64,000 nucleotides of DNA from contig NC_031774.1 of NCBI RefSeq assembly GCF_001522545.3, positions 47,375,423 through 47,439,422 of the forward strand. Reading direction: 5' to 3'. Positions 38,195-49,680 of the stretch are shown here, in pieces (within the stretch, counting starts at the first letter, position 1; each line of letters starts with the position of its first letter). Position numbers and translations under genes: made by a program. Below the pieces are notes generated by a model that was not told the DNA's origin, ran no database searches, and was given only the letters and a program-made list of their open reading frames with translations. This DNA comes from Parus major. Taxonomy: Eukaryota > Chordata > Aves > Passeriformes > Paridae.

Positions 38195-38956
38195 GATTGA
38201 TGGGCTGAGGCCAACTCTATGAGGGTCAAGGCCAATTGCTGCATTTGGCCACAGCAGCCCCAGGCAGTGCCACAGGCTGGGGACAGAGTGCACAGAGTGG
38301 CTGGAAAGCTGCCTGGTGGAAAAGGACCTGGGGGTGCCATTTGACAGCAGCTGAACATGAGCCAGCTGTGCCCAGCTGTGGCCAGGAAGGCCAATGGCAT
38401 CCTGGCCTGTGCCAGCAGTAGTGTGGCCAGCAGGAGCAGGGCAGGGATTGTCCCCCTGTACCCAGCACTGGTGAGGCCACACCTCAAATCCTGTGTTCAG
38501 TTCTGGGCCCCTCAAGACAAGAAAGACACTGAGGGGCTGGAGTGTGTCCAGAGAAGGGCAACAGAGCTGGGGAAGAGTCCAGAACATGACTCTGATGAGG
38601 AGCAGCTGAGGGAACTGGGGCTGTCTAGCCTGGACAAAAGGAGGCTCAGATGTGAAAAGAGCTTCTAGCCAGGTGGGGATTGGTGTTTTCTCCCAGGCAA
38701 CACGTGATAGAACAGGAGGACATTGTCTCAAGCTGTGCTGTAGGAGGTTTAGATATCAGGAAGAATTTATTCTCTGAAGGAGTTGTGTATTGGGCTGCCC
38801 AGGGAAGTTGTGGAATCACCTTCCCTGGAGGTGTTCAAGAAATGACTGGAGATGGCACTTAGTGCTGTGGTCTGGTTGACAAGGAGGTGATCAGTACAAG
38901 ATTGAACTAGATGATCTTGAAGGTCTTTCCTAACCTAAATAATTTTATGACTCCAT
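38195..38956 (+). mobile_element. CR1 LINE, longest 3' copy (about 760 bp)
   Basis: Plus-strand CR1 beginning in the late reverse-transcriptase ORF (GATGGGCTGAGGCCAACTCT) and ending at TTTTATGACTCC. One frame still reads [20 protein letters not shown] and then the L-R-E-L-G-L-S-S-L motif. Internal stops and small deletions make it inactive. Confidence 0.95.
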
Positions 38957-39004
38957 GGTGTTCACCATCAGTATCAAAGGATTAGTATTTCAATCCATAC
39001 TCTA

Positions 39005-39195
39005 GCTCAGACTATAAACTTTTTCTAGGCAAATTACTTAACGACCCATTTAATAATTTATTGCTTTTGGGAGAGTTACCCTGCCTTTGTTTTCTCCTCT
39101 TATAGAACACTCAGAGCTTTATAAACCATAATTAGCAAGTTTAGAAAGCACTTAGATATCTTGAGATAACAGCACAGTACAGGTGCACAGTGTAT
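39005..39195 (+). repeat. MIR-like ancient SINE remnant
   Basis: The text GGCAAATTACTTAAC, CTTTGTTTTCTCCTCTTATA and AAAGCACTTAGATATCTTGA appears in the same order as the conserved parts of MIR/core-SINE elements. It is highly diverged. Confidence 0.4.
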
Positions 39196-40179
39196 TTATT
39201 CTCAACACTTCAGGCCAGTGATCCTCAGGCTAGAAGCTGCAAAGCCATAGCTTGCAGAGTTGGGTTGCAAGTTCTTTGGAAGCACAAACAGTTCACAAGC
39301 AGAAACCGTGACATGAACCTAGAAGTGGTATTGGGAGTGAGGTCACGAACCTTGTGGTGAAACCAGAAGAAACGTCCATCAGTTTTGCTAGTTTCAGAAG
39401 AGCTTAAAATAGCAGGCTTTGTGCTGATAAATATGTTTCCACTCAAGGCTACAATGCAAAGTCCCACAAATGTGCTCTTCTGTTGAGCTCTCCCTCAAGA
39501 ACAGCAACAGAAAGTTCTGCCAACGGCAGTGATCTACTCAATTAGATTTTACTTCAATATGTGTTAAGAGATTGGAACAAGATTTAAACAAATGTTTACC
39601 TCCAAAAAGAGCCTTAACAGACTCAAACCTATATTTCCCATGTGTATGCATCATCTGAATAATAATAATAAAAAGTCTCTGGGACATACTGTGAATATCA
39701 GTTTGGCTACCAGCTTTACTGCATGGAAAACTTCCCAGCAGGTGGTTGTAATCCTTCTAGAAAGGGACAGGGCTGGATCAGCAGCGCCTTGGGGTGTTAG
39801 GTGCCCTTCCCTTATTGGATTTACACTGTGATAATCTAAGCACAAAACCACTGCTTCTTGGGTTACTTCATTAAAAAGCTGACATTTGGGTTCATGAGGC
39901 CATGTCCAATCTAAGCACGTGGCTTGCATTCAGTTTATCAATGGTACACAACTGTTGTCTTCAGACTTTACAAACCTTACTGGTTTTTCCTGGGCATTGG
40001 ACTCTCTCTTTGTCCTAAAAATATATTTCATTTTCCAGGAACATAATGTCCTGGAAAACATTTTTCATAGGCCAATAATAAATAAATAAAGAAATTCCCC
40101 TCCAAAGGGTTTTCATTTGTCACATATAATTTATGCCCACATAAGATTCATTTGTTAAAATAAATAGTGAGACCTCAGA
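39196..40179. other. Noncoding DNA, nothing recognised
   Basis: A short AAT repeat lies at about 39,657-39,672. Nothing else is recognised. Confidence 0.45.
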
Positions 40180-41760
40180 GAAAGCCCTTGTTCAGGTCTG
40201 CAAAGGGAAAAAGTGCGGTGTAAATGGGAGTGGTGGTTCAGTGCAGCCTGAGCCCCACTGGTACCCTCAGAGAGCAGAGCAGCAGACCGGGGTTTTTACA
40301 GGCCTCTGTTGTGTCTGTTGAACTGTTGCTCCGTCTTTAGTGAAATCTCAAGCAACAGAAATCCTCTATTAAAACCACCTGCACAGCTTTGTCAGCCGAG
40401 CTCCGTGCTGTCAAATGACTTAGCTTCTTAAGCCAATACAAGTCATTAAGAAGAAGGTGAATTAGAGATTTAGACGTTGCCGATAGTTACTATCTCTGAT
40501 CAATTGATATCTTCCTCTGATAAAGCGGCGCTCCCGGGCCGACCCCCTTCTCTGCCTCATCCGTGCAGACCCCGACCACTGGATCTAATTAGGGGTGAGG
40601 AACACCAGGCCCTCGTCAGCGCTGAAAGGCCATCAGTAGGCCTATCCATTAATAACTCTCCTGTGCGCTGTACATTGTAATTGTCAGACTGCAATTTACA
40701 GTAATCCTCCAATGCAAAACTTAAATAGCTGCAGCTGATTTGAAATTCATACAACCAGTTGAAAGAGAGAAAAACAAGATGCACGGGTTAAAAGGCCAAA
40801 TTGTGCAAGTGTGTGCGCTGAGTGACAGACATTTTAGTACTAGCCTGGGACCATATTTTAAAAGGTCACTGAAAACTTTTGGCTTGGGCCCTCTGACAAA
40901 CAATGAACTTTCCATATATTTATTTGCCATCTCTTTGTTTTTACAGCAAGCAGAATAAATGAGTTAAATGACGTTGTGTGGGTCTGCACATTGTCAGCAC
41001 AGGTTATAAGTCATTATTAAACTCCATCAAATCAGACCAAACCCGGTCTAGGCAATGAGACTAAAAGTTATTTGCATTCCTTCTGTCATAAAAAAATCAT
41101 ATCCCCTTACCCAAGACTTTCGTTTCTTTATTAAATGCAGCCACAAGAGTATTTCAGGTCTGGCAATGTGAGCTCAGGAAAACCTACTCTGTATAACTCA
41201 GTGTAACAGCTTAGAACCGATTCCACTAAAATGTCCCAGTTGAGTGTATCTGGGCACTCAATCAAGACACACATATTACTTTTAAATAAGATTAGCCTTT
41301 ATATTTTGCTGCTTAAGTTAAAACTTTTCATGTCATTCTCTCATTTTATGTAAACTCCAACATAATTCTGTTTTAGAGAATACTTCAAACAAATTAAAAT
41401 CCTCAACTTGAATGTGTCTAGCAAAACTCACCTAATGGCATAGCAAGCTGTTTGGTGACACTAAAACACTTTTAAATAAGATGAATTTTCCCTGCGTTGC
41501 CCTGGCTTTGTAATTACTGCTGCTGAACAGCAGACGCCTCTGGTTACAATGGCAAAAGCAGCGGCTTGTGCTCTGAAACTTATTTGACAAATAACTTACA
41601 AGTGACCTGCAACATCTGTTTAAAAAATTGTCCTTTCGTATCTGCCTCAAGTCGAGTTCAGCATCAATTATGAAATGCAAACATATCATCTGGGGCCAAG
41701 GGCAGCTTTTACACATACACAAGGCTCGGTGTGGGGAGGGGGCGGGCTCCAGGCGCCTTC
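40180..41760. promoter_or_regulatory. Candidate conserved noncoding elements E, the strongest in the window
   Basis: This is the largest repeat-free block with enhancer texture. Between 40,482 and 40,522 it has four to five GATA cores (40,482, 40,491 reversed, the palindrome GATATC at 40,506, and 40,519). A palindromic CTAATTAG lies at 40,585-40,592. TAATCC, the K50 homeodomain site used by OTX and GSC, lies at 40,702-40,707, five bases before an OCT-like ATGCAAAA at 40,712-40,719. A locally CpG-containing segment (40,525-40,575) sits inside. A second part (41,080-41,740) has GTAATTACTG near 41,510 and ATGCAAACAT near 41,673. If the neighbour is GSC, this would be a candidate distal enhancer. 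Inference. Confidence 0.35.
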
Positions 41761-44700
41761 CTTACGCCAGTCAAGGGGAAAGAAAATGTTTGGGTAAGAG
41801 TCCATGGGAGCTACCGGCTCGTAGCATCACTCTAGTGTGATCCAGTGACACTCAGCCATGGGCCTGATGGCAGTGGTGCTCAGGAGGACATGAGCCATGG
41901 TGGGATGGGACTTGCAGAGGTGGGCAGTGATGACCAGGACTTTCAGCCACCCTGGACATCAGCTGGAGCAGTAGGACCACAGAACCTCTGAAACCCAGCC
42001 ATGACCTTCGCTCATCTGAAAGGTGCCAGCAATGGCTATGGAGGTGTGTAAGTCACGCCAACCCCTCTGGAGCTGAAAACACCTACTTAGCAGGCCAAGG
42101 GCTCCACACTCCAAAGAACACCAGCACAAGGCTTTCATAAAACTAATGACAGCCTGGTTTACACTCACAAAATCTTAGAGTGATGGAGATGATGCTCTTC
42201 AGTCTCTAAAGCTCTCCTCAACTCTACCTCTCAACAGTTTAATACTGTGCTGCTTGACATAACATCAGCTCAGGCTGAGATTTAGCTCAAGGTACAAAAG
42301 CAGATGGAAGAGTGAAATAGAGCGCTTCTCTCTTCTTCAGAGATTGGAAGTTTTTTTCAAGTTCTTATAAGTCTTTTTATGTGGAAGTCAGTAAAAAATA
42401 AGAACAAGAAGTTCTGACTGAATGTAATCCCGAATTACATTATTTTGGAACTTATTTAAAAGCTATATTACAAGGTTTGATTCAAATAACATGTGCAGTA
42501 CAGGTATCCCTTCACATCAATACATATAAATAGTTTAACTATTGAATATAAACTTTTAGAGAACTATTTTATTATTGAAATCAAAATAGTCTGCTTCTAA
42601 CTTATGTAGAAGCACATGTAAAATACAGGTTGAACTATACTGAAAATATTGATTTCTGCAGCTTTACAAGATATTTGTATGTAAGAGATCAAAGGCAGAT
42701 CTAAAAGTTTACTTGTGCAGGGTCTCTTTTTCTTCTGCTTTTTTCATTTACCTTCTTATACATGAACTTAATCAGCAACCAAGCTCACCTATCAAGTCGT
42801 AATGCTTCTGCAGCTAATTGTAGCATATTGGAGTCTAGTAAGGAGTATTATTAAACTGTCCTACAACTCACGTTTTGTGTGAAAAACTGGGACTTGAAAA
42901 ACACCTGCCCAAACAATTCATAAACACACAGCACAGCAAATACCTATGGTAATTCACTGGATTTACAACCGTCATATTATATTAAACATACAGTATCAAA
43001 ATTTATCACCTATTACACAGATTCCTGTTTTAATAATATCTTGTTCTTGTACAATTGCACCTTCTCTCCCAGAGGGTCCCAAAGCACTTTAAAATCATAC
43101 ATACAGGAATTGCTTCATTCACTGTGGAAATACAGCTGCCTCTGGGGTGGAGTGGGGTTAGGGGAGCAGAGGAATTGTGCACATTGTGCACAGCCATTAT
43201 AAACGCTGACAGTCAAGAGAGAAGGTTGGGAACGGGGAGTGGAGAAAATTATACCAAACTCTCAGGAGCATCGTATAAAAAGCATGATCATGTTGCAGGT
43301 GAGGGAGGTGCACAAGCAGCTGTGGCAGAACTTAGCACAATTTAGGGCATTTTTGCCCAAACCATCACTGGTAAGCAATCCTACCATCAGTGCAGGGCCA
43401 GCCTGCAGCCTTCAGCTCCAGCCCTCAGGCAGGGGGCCATGGTCAGGCATGAGGCTCCCCGTGGTGCAGCTCTGGCTGGTGAGGGAGTTCTGCTGAAGGC
43501 TTGATGGCTCCATCTCTGGTATCACCACACTGCACTGCCCAGATTCCCCAGAGACAACCCCAGCTGTGCTTCTAGGAAACCACAGGAAAATGGGAGTGCA
43601 CTGATAGATAGCTCTGTGCTGGGCAACTGGATGAAATTGTACAAAAATAATGCTGTATTAGAACAGATCAGGAAATGCATGGATTTTTGCTAGGATGTTT
43701 ACTCAGAGTAAACTGTCAAAGACTGCTGCTGCCTGCACCACTGAAAAATGTTTGTGCTCCTCTGCTGCCTTCAGCTGCAGCTACATCTCCTTCATACCTA
43801 CCATAATTGCCAGTCTCTTGTTCCTTCATGTCAGCCCCAAATCTCTCCAGCTCACTCTCATTCAGGACCTTCTCTGACCCTCTTTGATCAAGGCAAGGAT
43901 TCAGCTTCTGAATTGTTAGATTTACCTTTACAAGGAAATCAAGTGAGAAGCTTAAAACTGGCCCCTGAAAATCACTTCCAGTGGATTTACTCCTGCCGAC
44001 TAGTCTACTCTGGTTCTGCCTTTTTCCACCACTGCCAATCTCTTCCCCACAATGCTCACCCCTTTCTGGGGGTGTTATTTATGTGCTGGGTTGCCCAGGT
44101 CTGTTTCTTTCCTCTGTATATTTGAAGTGTCTCTGAGTCTTGGCATTTCTTCAAGCATATTTTCAGTCTACACCTTTCTCAATTTGTTGATACATTTCAG
44201 GTGTTTATGCAGGTCCCCCATCACTCCTTGCCTCAGTCATGGCAGTTTCTGGGATTTCCTGACACACATCAACACACTGTATCCTACAGAAAAAGCAGCT
44301 GCTGTTTATCAAGCATGGACTACGTACTCACATCTAGTTTAGCTCCTACAGCCTATGTGCTTAAGGCTCTGCTGCGATTTATTTAGCTTCACCTTAGCTA
44401 ACCTGCCAATAAACCAACATCACTTTACAAGAAACCTTCCACAGAGGTTGCTGTATGGTTATTTTACACTAAATTCAACAGCTTGCAATTAAATTTTGAG
44501 TAAAATAAGGATTTCCCTCCCAACGTGTAGGCACAAGGATGTGTGTTTGATTCAGCCCTGCAAGGTGGATGGGAAAGGTGTCACTTGCCTTTCTCTGCCT
44601 TGCTGTACCTGCTGGGAAGAGTGGCATTCTTTTGGAATTCAGCCCTCTGTGGCAGGCAGTATATTCAGTGCTCTGTTCAGGAACCCTTCTAGATGACAGA

Positions 44701-45146
44701 TTCCACAAAAAGAACAACTTTTTAAAGTGCAGCAAAGGCATTTGGTCCAGAAAAAAATGGTTACTAAATCTTCCACAGATCCCTTCCCACCTCCACCACA
44801 AGCAATTTCAACATCATTGTTGAGGAAGAGTCCTGGGAACTTTTGCCCTTGTTCCACCCAAGGTTTTTGCTGGCACAGCCCTGCAGAGCAGCCAGTTGGC
44901 CAGACAGGGAATACAGCTGCCTATGCCATGCTTGTTTGTATAATGAGATCTCTTTTGCCTAGAGCATATGTACTATGTAAAGCTGAGAAAAAAAGGTGAT
45001 GAGTGTTGCTGGCAGGAGCATAATGCCCTGCTATTCCAGCTAGAATCACTCTAAAAGCAGTAATTTCTTAACTTGAAATTGGTGCTGCAAAATAGCATTA
45101 ATTGGTATAGTTGTGTGAGAATAGGGCAGATCTTAGAATAGGCAGA
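41761..45146. other. Noncoding DNA, possible L3-like scrap
   Basis: Near 43,070-43,120 the text GGTCCCAAAGCACTTTAAAA resembles the end of old L3/CR1-type LINEs, too short to call. Open frames here (up to 125 codons) are not similar to known proteins. Confidence 0.4.
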
Positions 45147-45297
45147 GAAGCTGTGGATGTCTAGTCCCTGGAAGTGTTGAAGGCCAGCCTGGATGGGGCT
45201 TTGAGCAAACTGGTGTAGTGGAAGATGTCCCTGACCATTGTGGGGCAGGGTGGAACTACACTTCAAGATCCTTTTCATTGCAAACCATTCTATAACT
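45147..45297 (+). mobile_element. CR1 LINE, short 3' end fragment
   Basis: Plus-strand text CCTGGAAGTGTTGAAGGCCA, then GGATGGGGCTTTGAGCAA and AAACCATTCTATAACTCC, the CR1 3' UTR in order. Confidence 0.9.
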
Positions 45298-46121
45298 CCC
45301 TAATCTTAACTATCAAGCTCCCAAGGCTCTACTGATTTCAGGGAGGGTTCCATTCAGACACTTTAGACAGACAAATCAGGTGGTGACTGGAGAATGAATG
45401 CAGAAAAATGGAAATAACTGATCTGGGTGGCTGTTGTATAAACATGGAAGCAAGTGTCTGTTCTTAACAAGATGTGCTTGCTGCTTTTTCCTAGTGATGG
45501 TAGTGAGACAGGCAATACACACAAACAGTACTAACCTCTCTCGATGTTGCTGTTTAGATGAGAAACTAAGTAAAGTTACCCTAAAACTGATGTGACAGTG
45601 CTACTCAAGTACTTCTGTAATAACTGCTTTTTTAAAGGAATATATAGTTAAGGACTGGACTGGTGATCCTGTAGTCTCCTCATGGAACTCAATGCCTCAG
45701 GCAAGTCTGCAGCTTAGCAGCAGCTTATTACAAATGCTGGAACAGCTGCAGCAGTTCATCCCCCCTGCTTCAGGCCAAGTGGCTGTAAAGAAGAGAGGAT
45801 CATCCTCACCTTGGCAAGAGATGAGAGTGATCCTGGAGTAACAGGTGATTCCCTGGCTATGCTGCACTCTAATTAAATCCTCTTTCTCCTTGTTCCATCC
45901 CTTTCTCTGGAAAAACATTTCCAGCTTCAGGCTACCTTCGTGAGACCCATGTCATCAGCTGAGTGCCATGCCGAGGTTAGGGAGGAAGAGGCTCTTTCTC
46001 ATTCAACTCACCTCATTCTGAAAGGGTGAGGAAAACCAAACGGTGCCCTGCAGCTCCACTGAGAGCACAGAAATGGGTGGGAGTTGGCCCCAACATGCAG
46101 AGGGGGCGCCTGAAGAAGAAT
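45298..46121. other. Noncoding DNA, nothing recognised
   Basis: No gene or repeat is recognised between the two CR1 fragments. Confidence 0.45.
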
Positions 46122-46440
46122 CGTCATAGACCCATTGAGTTGTTTAGGGTGAAAAAGATCGCTCCAACCATTAACCCAGCACCACGGTGCCCACCACAAA
46201 ACCATGTCCCCAAGTGCCACATCCACACACCTTTTGAATGCTTCCAGGGACAGTGATTCTACCAGCTCCCTGAGCAGCCTGTTCCAGTGCCTGATCACTC
46301 TTTCAGTAAAGAAATTTTTCCTAATATCCAACAACCTGCATAACTCAAGGCCATATCCTCTAGTCCACTTGTTACTTGGGACAAGAGACTGGCTTATCTC
46401 AGATGTGGGCAGCTGGTGAATGTGCCACGTTTTAAAATTA
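46122..46440 (-). mobile_element. CR1 LINE 3' fragment
   Basis: Minus-strand CR1. A degraded terminal octamer and GTTTAGGGTGAAAAAGATCG lie at its 3' end. The minus-strand frame keeps L-D-I-R-K-N-F-F-T-E-R-V-I-R-H-W-N-R-L, the conserved end of the CR1 reverse-transcriptase ORF. Confidence 0.92.
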
Positions 46441-47229
46441 AAAGCCAAAAAAAACAGAAGCAGAACAGCAGAGGCTGCCTTTGCACAGCCCTGTGTTTCT
46501 CACCTTTTGCTTGACATCTGGAATTTACACTTGTCATGTCTGAAGGACTTTTGTGTTAAATTCAAATACATACAAGTTACAGACCCCAAGTGGATGTCTT
46601 CCCAGTGACTTCAGTGAGTCCAGACAGGAACTCAGAACTACAGGAAATTTTCAAGCTAACAGAAGAAAATTACTTCAATTTAAAAGCTAGCATGAGACTT
46701 CCAATAAAATACACATAAAAAGTAATGTTAAAAATATAGTATAGGCCAGGTAAATGGAGATGGTTAAGCAGCAAAGTAAATGATACTGTTTCCATAAAAC
46801 TGGGAAGGTTCTTGGTTATTTTGTTCACCAAAATGAAATTATTATTGTTCACATTCTACAACAGGGAAAGACCTAATCACTGCTATGAGGAAAATAAAAC
46901 GTGCTTACATGTCAGTACTGCCTGTGTCCACTGACATGGAGATTTCCTCTAAGGAACAGATCCTGCACCTGGACTCTGGCAGCAGTGTTAGGGGAAGCCC
47001 ATACATGCACCAAACCTGCTCCTCTGTGGTTCTGGACTTGAAGTTACGGTTAGTTCTGTTACTGCTTCTTTTCAGGACAGGCATTGTCCAAACCTTACTC
47101 CCCTCAGTTTTCAAACTCCTTTTTTTGGGTATCATTTTACTTGAGAGTAATAACAGCCAACCATATACATCTTATTTCAACTGATGCAATTATGAAACAC
47201 ATTTTTTCTTGCAATAAGGAGATGAGAAA
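46441..47229. other. Noncoding DNA, nothing recognised
   Basis: No gene or repeat is recognised. Confidence 0.45.
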
Positions 47230-48840
47230 CCAGTACCTGTAGATACTCAGTTCCTGAGTCCTGTAGTTGCTCAGATAGACAGGTGCATTCTCTCCAATTC
47301 CTATAGGGTGAGCACTGAGGATGGTCAGAAGGACAAACAGTAGAGCTTTAAACTAGCATTGAAGGGGGAAAGGCGCAAAACCAGGCTTGTCAGTGATGAG
47401 TGATGGGATGATGTATCAGAACTTGAGGAAACGAGCACTAATGGGATCTCTTAGTCTGCTTCACCAGGCACTGGCTAAACTGCACCACACCTGAAATGTT
47501 TCTGCACTAATGCACACAGCATGAGGAGCAAAGGAAGAGCTCAAGGCTTTGGGCTAGTCCCAGGGATTTGACGTCATTGGCATAAGTGAAAACTGGTGGG
47601 ATGTGTCCTGTGGCTGGAATGCCCTTTTGGAGGGTTCCAGGCTCTTCAGGAGAGACAGGCAGGACAGAAGAGGAAGGGGATGGTGCTGTAGGTAATAGAA
47701 CAGGTGGAATGTATGGGCATCACAACTATGGCACAGTTGAGAGCCTCTGGATAAGAATCAAGAAGCAAACAAATAATGTGGATATCACTGTGGGAGTGTC
47801 TAATGGACCTCCCCACCAGGATGACAACAATGACAAATTCTTTGAGGAACAAACAGTCACTTCCAAGCCAACTTCCCTTGTCCTTATGGGAACTTCAACT
47901 TGCCAGGAATCAATTGGGAGCATCACATAGCTAATACAACCCTGGCCAGATGATTCCTAAAAAACCTGGATAACTTTATGAAACAGGTCCTAAGTAAGCC
48001 AGCTCAGAAAGATGCCCTCCTTGATTTGCTGCTTGTCAGCAGAGAGGATCTCTTAAGCCAAGTGGAGACTGGTGAGCACAAAGTGAGAAAGTTTAAAATC
48101 TCTGGTGACATGAGGAAAAGCACCAGCAAAACCTCAACTCTAGACTTCAGGATGCTCACGTTACTAGTAAGTAAAGTCTCCTGGGACAATGTTTTTGCAG
48201 CTGCTGGGGTCCATTATTAGTGCTGATCACTTTTTGAACATCACCTTGTAATGGCACAAGAACATGTCAATTCCCATATGTCAGAAGTCAAGCAGGGGAG
48301 GCAGAAAGCCAGCTTGCCTGAACAGTAATCTCTTGGAAATAAGGCAAAAAACCCAGGAAGGTGCATACCCCGTAGAAGCAAGATCAGGTGACAGAGGATT
48401 AGAGATGCTTCTCGCCACTGTAGGGACAAAATTAGTGTGGCCAAAGCTCAACTGGAGCTGAAGCTGCCAAAAATGTGGGGGGTAATAAAAAAATTTCAAA
48501 TATGTTAACAGCAATAGGCAGTGTAGAAACATCAGCCTATTCCAGGATGAGGATCCTCACAAGAGGGACAGGGACAAGGCAGCCGTGTTTAATGCATTCT
48601 TTACCTCTGTCTTCAGCACTGGTGATGGACTAAGGAGGTCTCAGTGCCCTGAGCTGAGGGACAATGACTCTGAGAATGATCAAACCCCAGTCAACCCTGA
48701 ATTTGTGTGGGATCTGCTGCTCCATCTGGATCCCCATAAATCTTTGGGGCCTGATGGGATTCATCTAAGAGTCCTCGAAGAGCTGGCTGATGTCATCACA
48801 AAAATTTCTCTTTGATAATTTCTGAGCAGTCTTGGGAATC
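47230..48840 (+). pseudogene. CR1 LINE, 5' and endonuclease part of ORF2, 3' end missing
   Basis: About 1.6 kb of plus-strand CR1 covers the segment before ORF2, the AP-type endonuclease domain and the start of the reverse-transcriptase region. Peptides seen in changing frames include F-D-V-I-G-I-S-E-N-W-W-D (near 47,565-47,605), T-V-E-S-L-W-I-R-I-K-K-Q, D-A-L-L-D-L-L-L-V-S-R-E-D-L and, near 48,590-48,810, F-N-A-F-F-T-S-V-F and P-H-K-S-L-G-P-D-G-I-H. Frameshifts and stops break the ORF several times. The match ends near 48,840, before the polymerase catalytic motifs and the 3' UTR. Most CR1 copies are the opposite, 5'-truncated. Confidence 0.88.
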
Positions 48841-49387
48841 TAAGACTTCACAATGTGAAGTTTTCAGAAAGGAATACTCTTTGTCTGGCAGGTCTGAATT
48901 GTCTCCATAAAAGATACATGACAGTACTGTACCAGTCAGAACATTCTACAAACACACTGCTAATATTCAGGATAAACAAAATACTAACAGAAAACAAGCA
49001 GAAAAAGAATGAAATTGACTTCATTAATGCTGAGACTATAGCTCATAGTAACATACTATTCCTAAACCATGTGCCAGTCATGCAAAGCTGTGCTGCAGAA
49101 CCCTTGTGCTCTGGGGCCTCTCAGCTACAGCAGACATTTTGCAGGTATAATGGTCAACACAGAGATCAAATCGTACCACATACACCATCATTTTTAACCT
49201 GAGTGTCCCTTAAGAGTCTTCACATAGCTCTGAAGACAGTTCATTCATCAGAGCAAGGAGACATGCAGACTTGTCTTTAAACAAGGTGAAGAAATATTGT
49301 TTGCAAAAATGTTTTCATAATTTTTAAAAAATTTAGACTGAACAGCAATTTTTTTGTAAATGCTAGAAGATTTATGGAGATACTAAC
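48841..49387. other. Noncoding gap between the CR1 copy and the DICER1 3' end
   Basis: A 115-codon plus-strand frame at 48,855-49,202 has no recognised similarity. No gene is recognised. Confidence 0.5.
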
Positions 49388-49443
49388 AAGAATTAAAAAA
49401 AAAGCAAAACAACAATACAAGGTGAACAGACCATAACTTTATT
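49388..49443 (-). terminator. DICER1: DICER1 distal polyadenylation signal and downstream element
   Basis: On the minus strand an AATAAA hexamer (49,438-49,443) sits in TTCAATAAAGTTATGG. About 20-25 nt beyond it is a GU- and U-rich stretch (49,388-49,415, read T-T-G-T-A-T-T-G-T-T-G followed by a run of T), the usual downstream element. Cleavage is expected near 49,418-49,428. Confidence 0.8.
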
Positions 49444-49521
49444 GAAGATATACTCAGCTACAATTATTACAAAAAACTATTAAAGGTAATTGTGATCCAT
49501 AAGGTGCAGATTGCAAACTTC

Positions 49522-49529
49522 TGCAGCAT
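49522..49529 (-). promoter_or_regulatory. miR-103/107 8-mer seed site, DICER1 3' UTR
   Basis: The mRNA strand reads ATGCTGCA, complementary to miR-103/107 seed positions 2-8 with A opposite position 1. It lies about 80 nt before the polyadenylation signal, a favourable place near the 3' UTR end. Confidence 0.65.
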
Positions 49530-49574
49530 GATTACAGTATGAATGAATTACATTTTATGTCCCTTAAAGACAGC

Positions 49575-49582
49575 TGCAGCAT
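49575..49582 (-). promoter_or_regulatory. miR-103/107 8-mer seed site, DICER1 3' UTR
   Basis: A second ATGCTGCA on the mRNA strand, 53 nt from the previous one. The spacing is slightly beyond the roughly 8-40 nt range where neighbouring sites usually act cooperatively. Confidence 0.65.
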
Positions 49583-49672
49583 GTGATGGTAAATATTTTA
49601 TTGTCCATCAAATTATATTTGTTATTCTTTCTACTTGATTTTAACCATCTTTTCAGTCACACTATTTACAAT

Positions 49673-49680
49673 AAAAATGC
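49673..49680 (-). promoter_or_regulatory. Pumilio-type element, DICER1 3' UTR
   Basis: The mRNA strand reads TGTAAATA, fitting the PUM1/PUM2 consensus TGTANATA. It lies about 230 nt before the polyadenylation signal. Confidence 0.35.

Noticed and set aside
38132..38731. 199-codon minus-strand open frame
   Set aside because: It is the antisense of the plus-strand CR1 copy at 38,195-38,956; the sense-strand peptide is the CR1 reverse-transcriptase end.
43070..43130. L3/MIR-like phrase GGTCCCAAAGCACTTTAAAA
   Set aside because: Similarity is limited to about 20 bp; the following DNA does not continue the element.
48855..49202. 115-codon plus-strand frame just after the CR1 copy
   Set aside because: No resemblance to CR1 polymerase or any other family.
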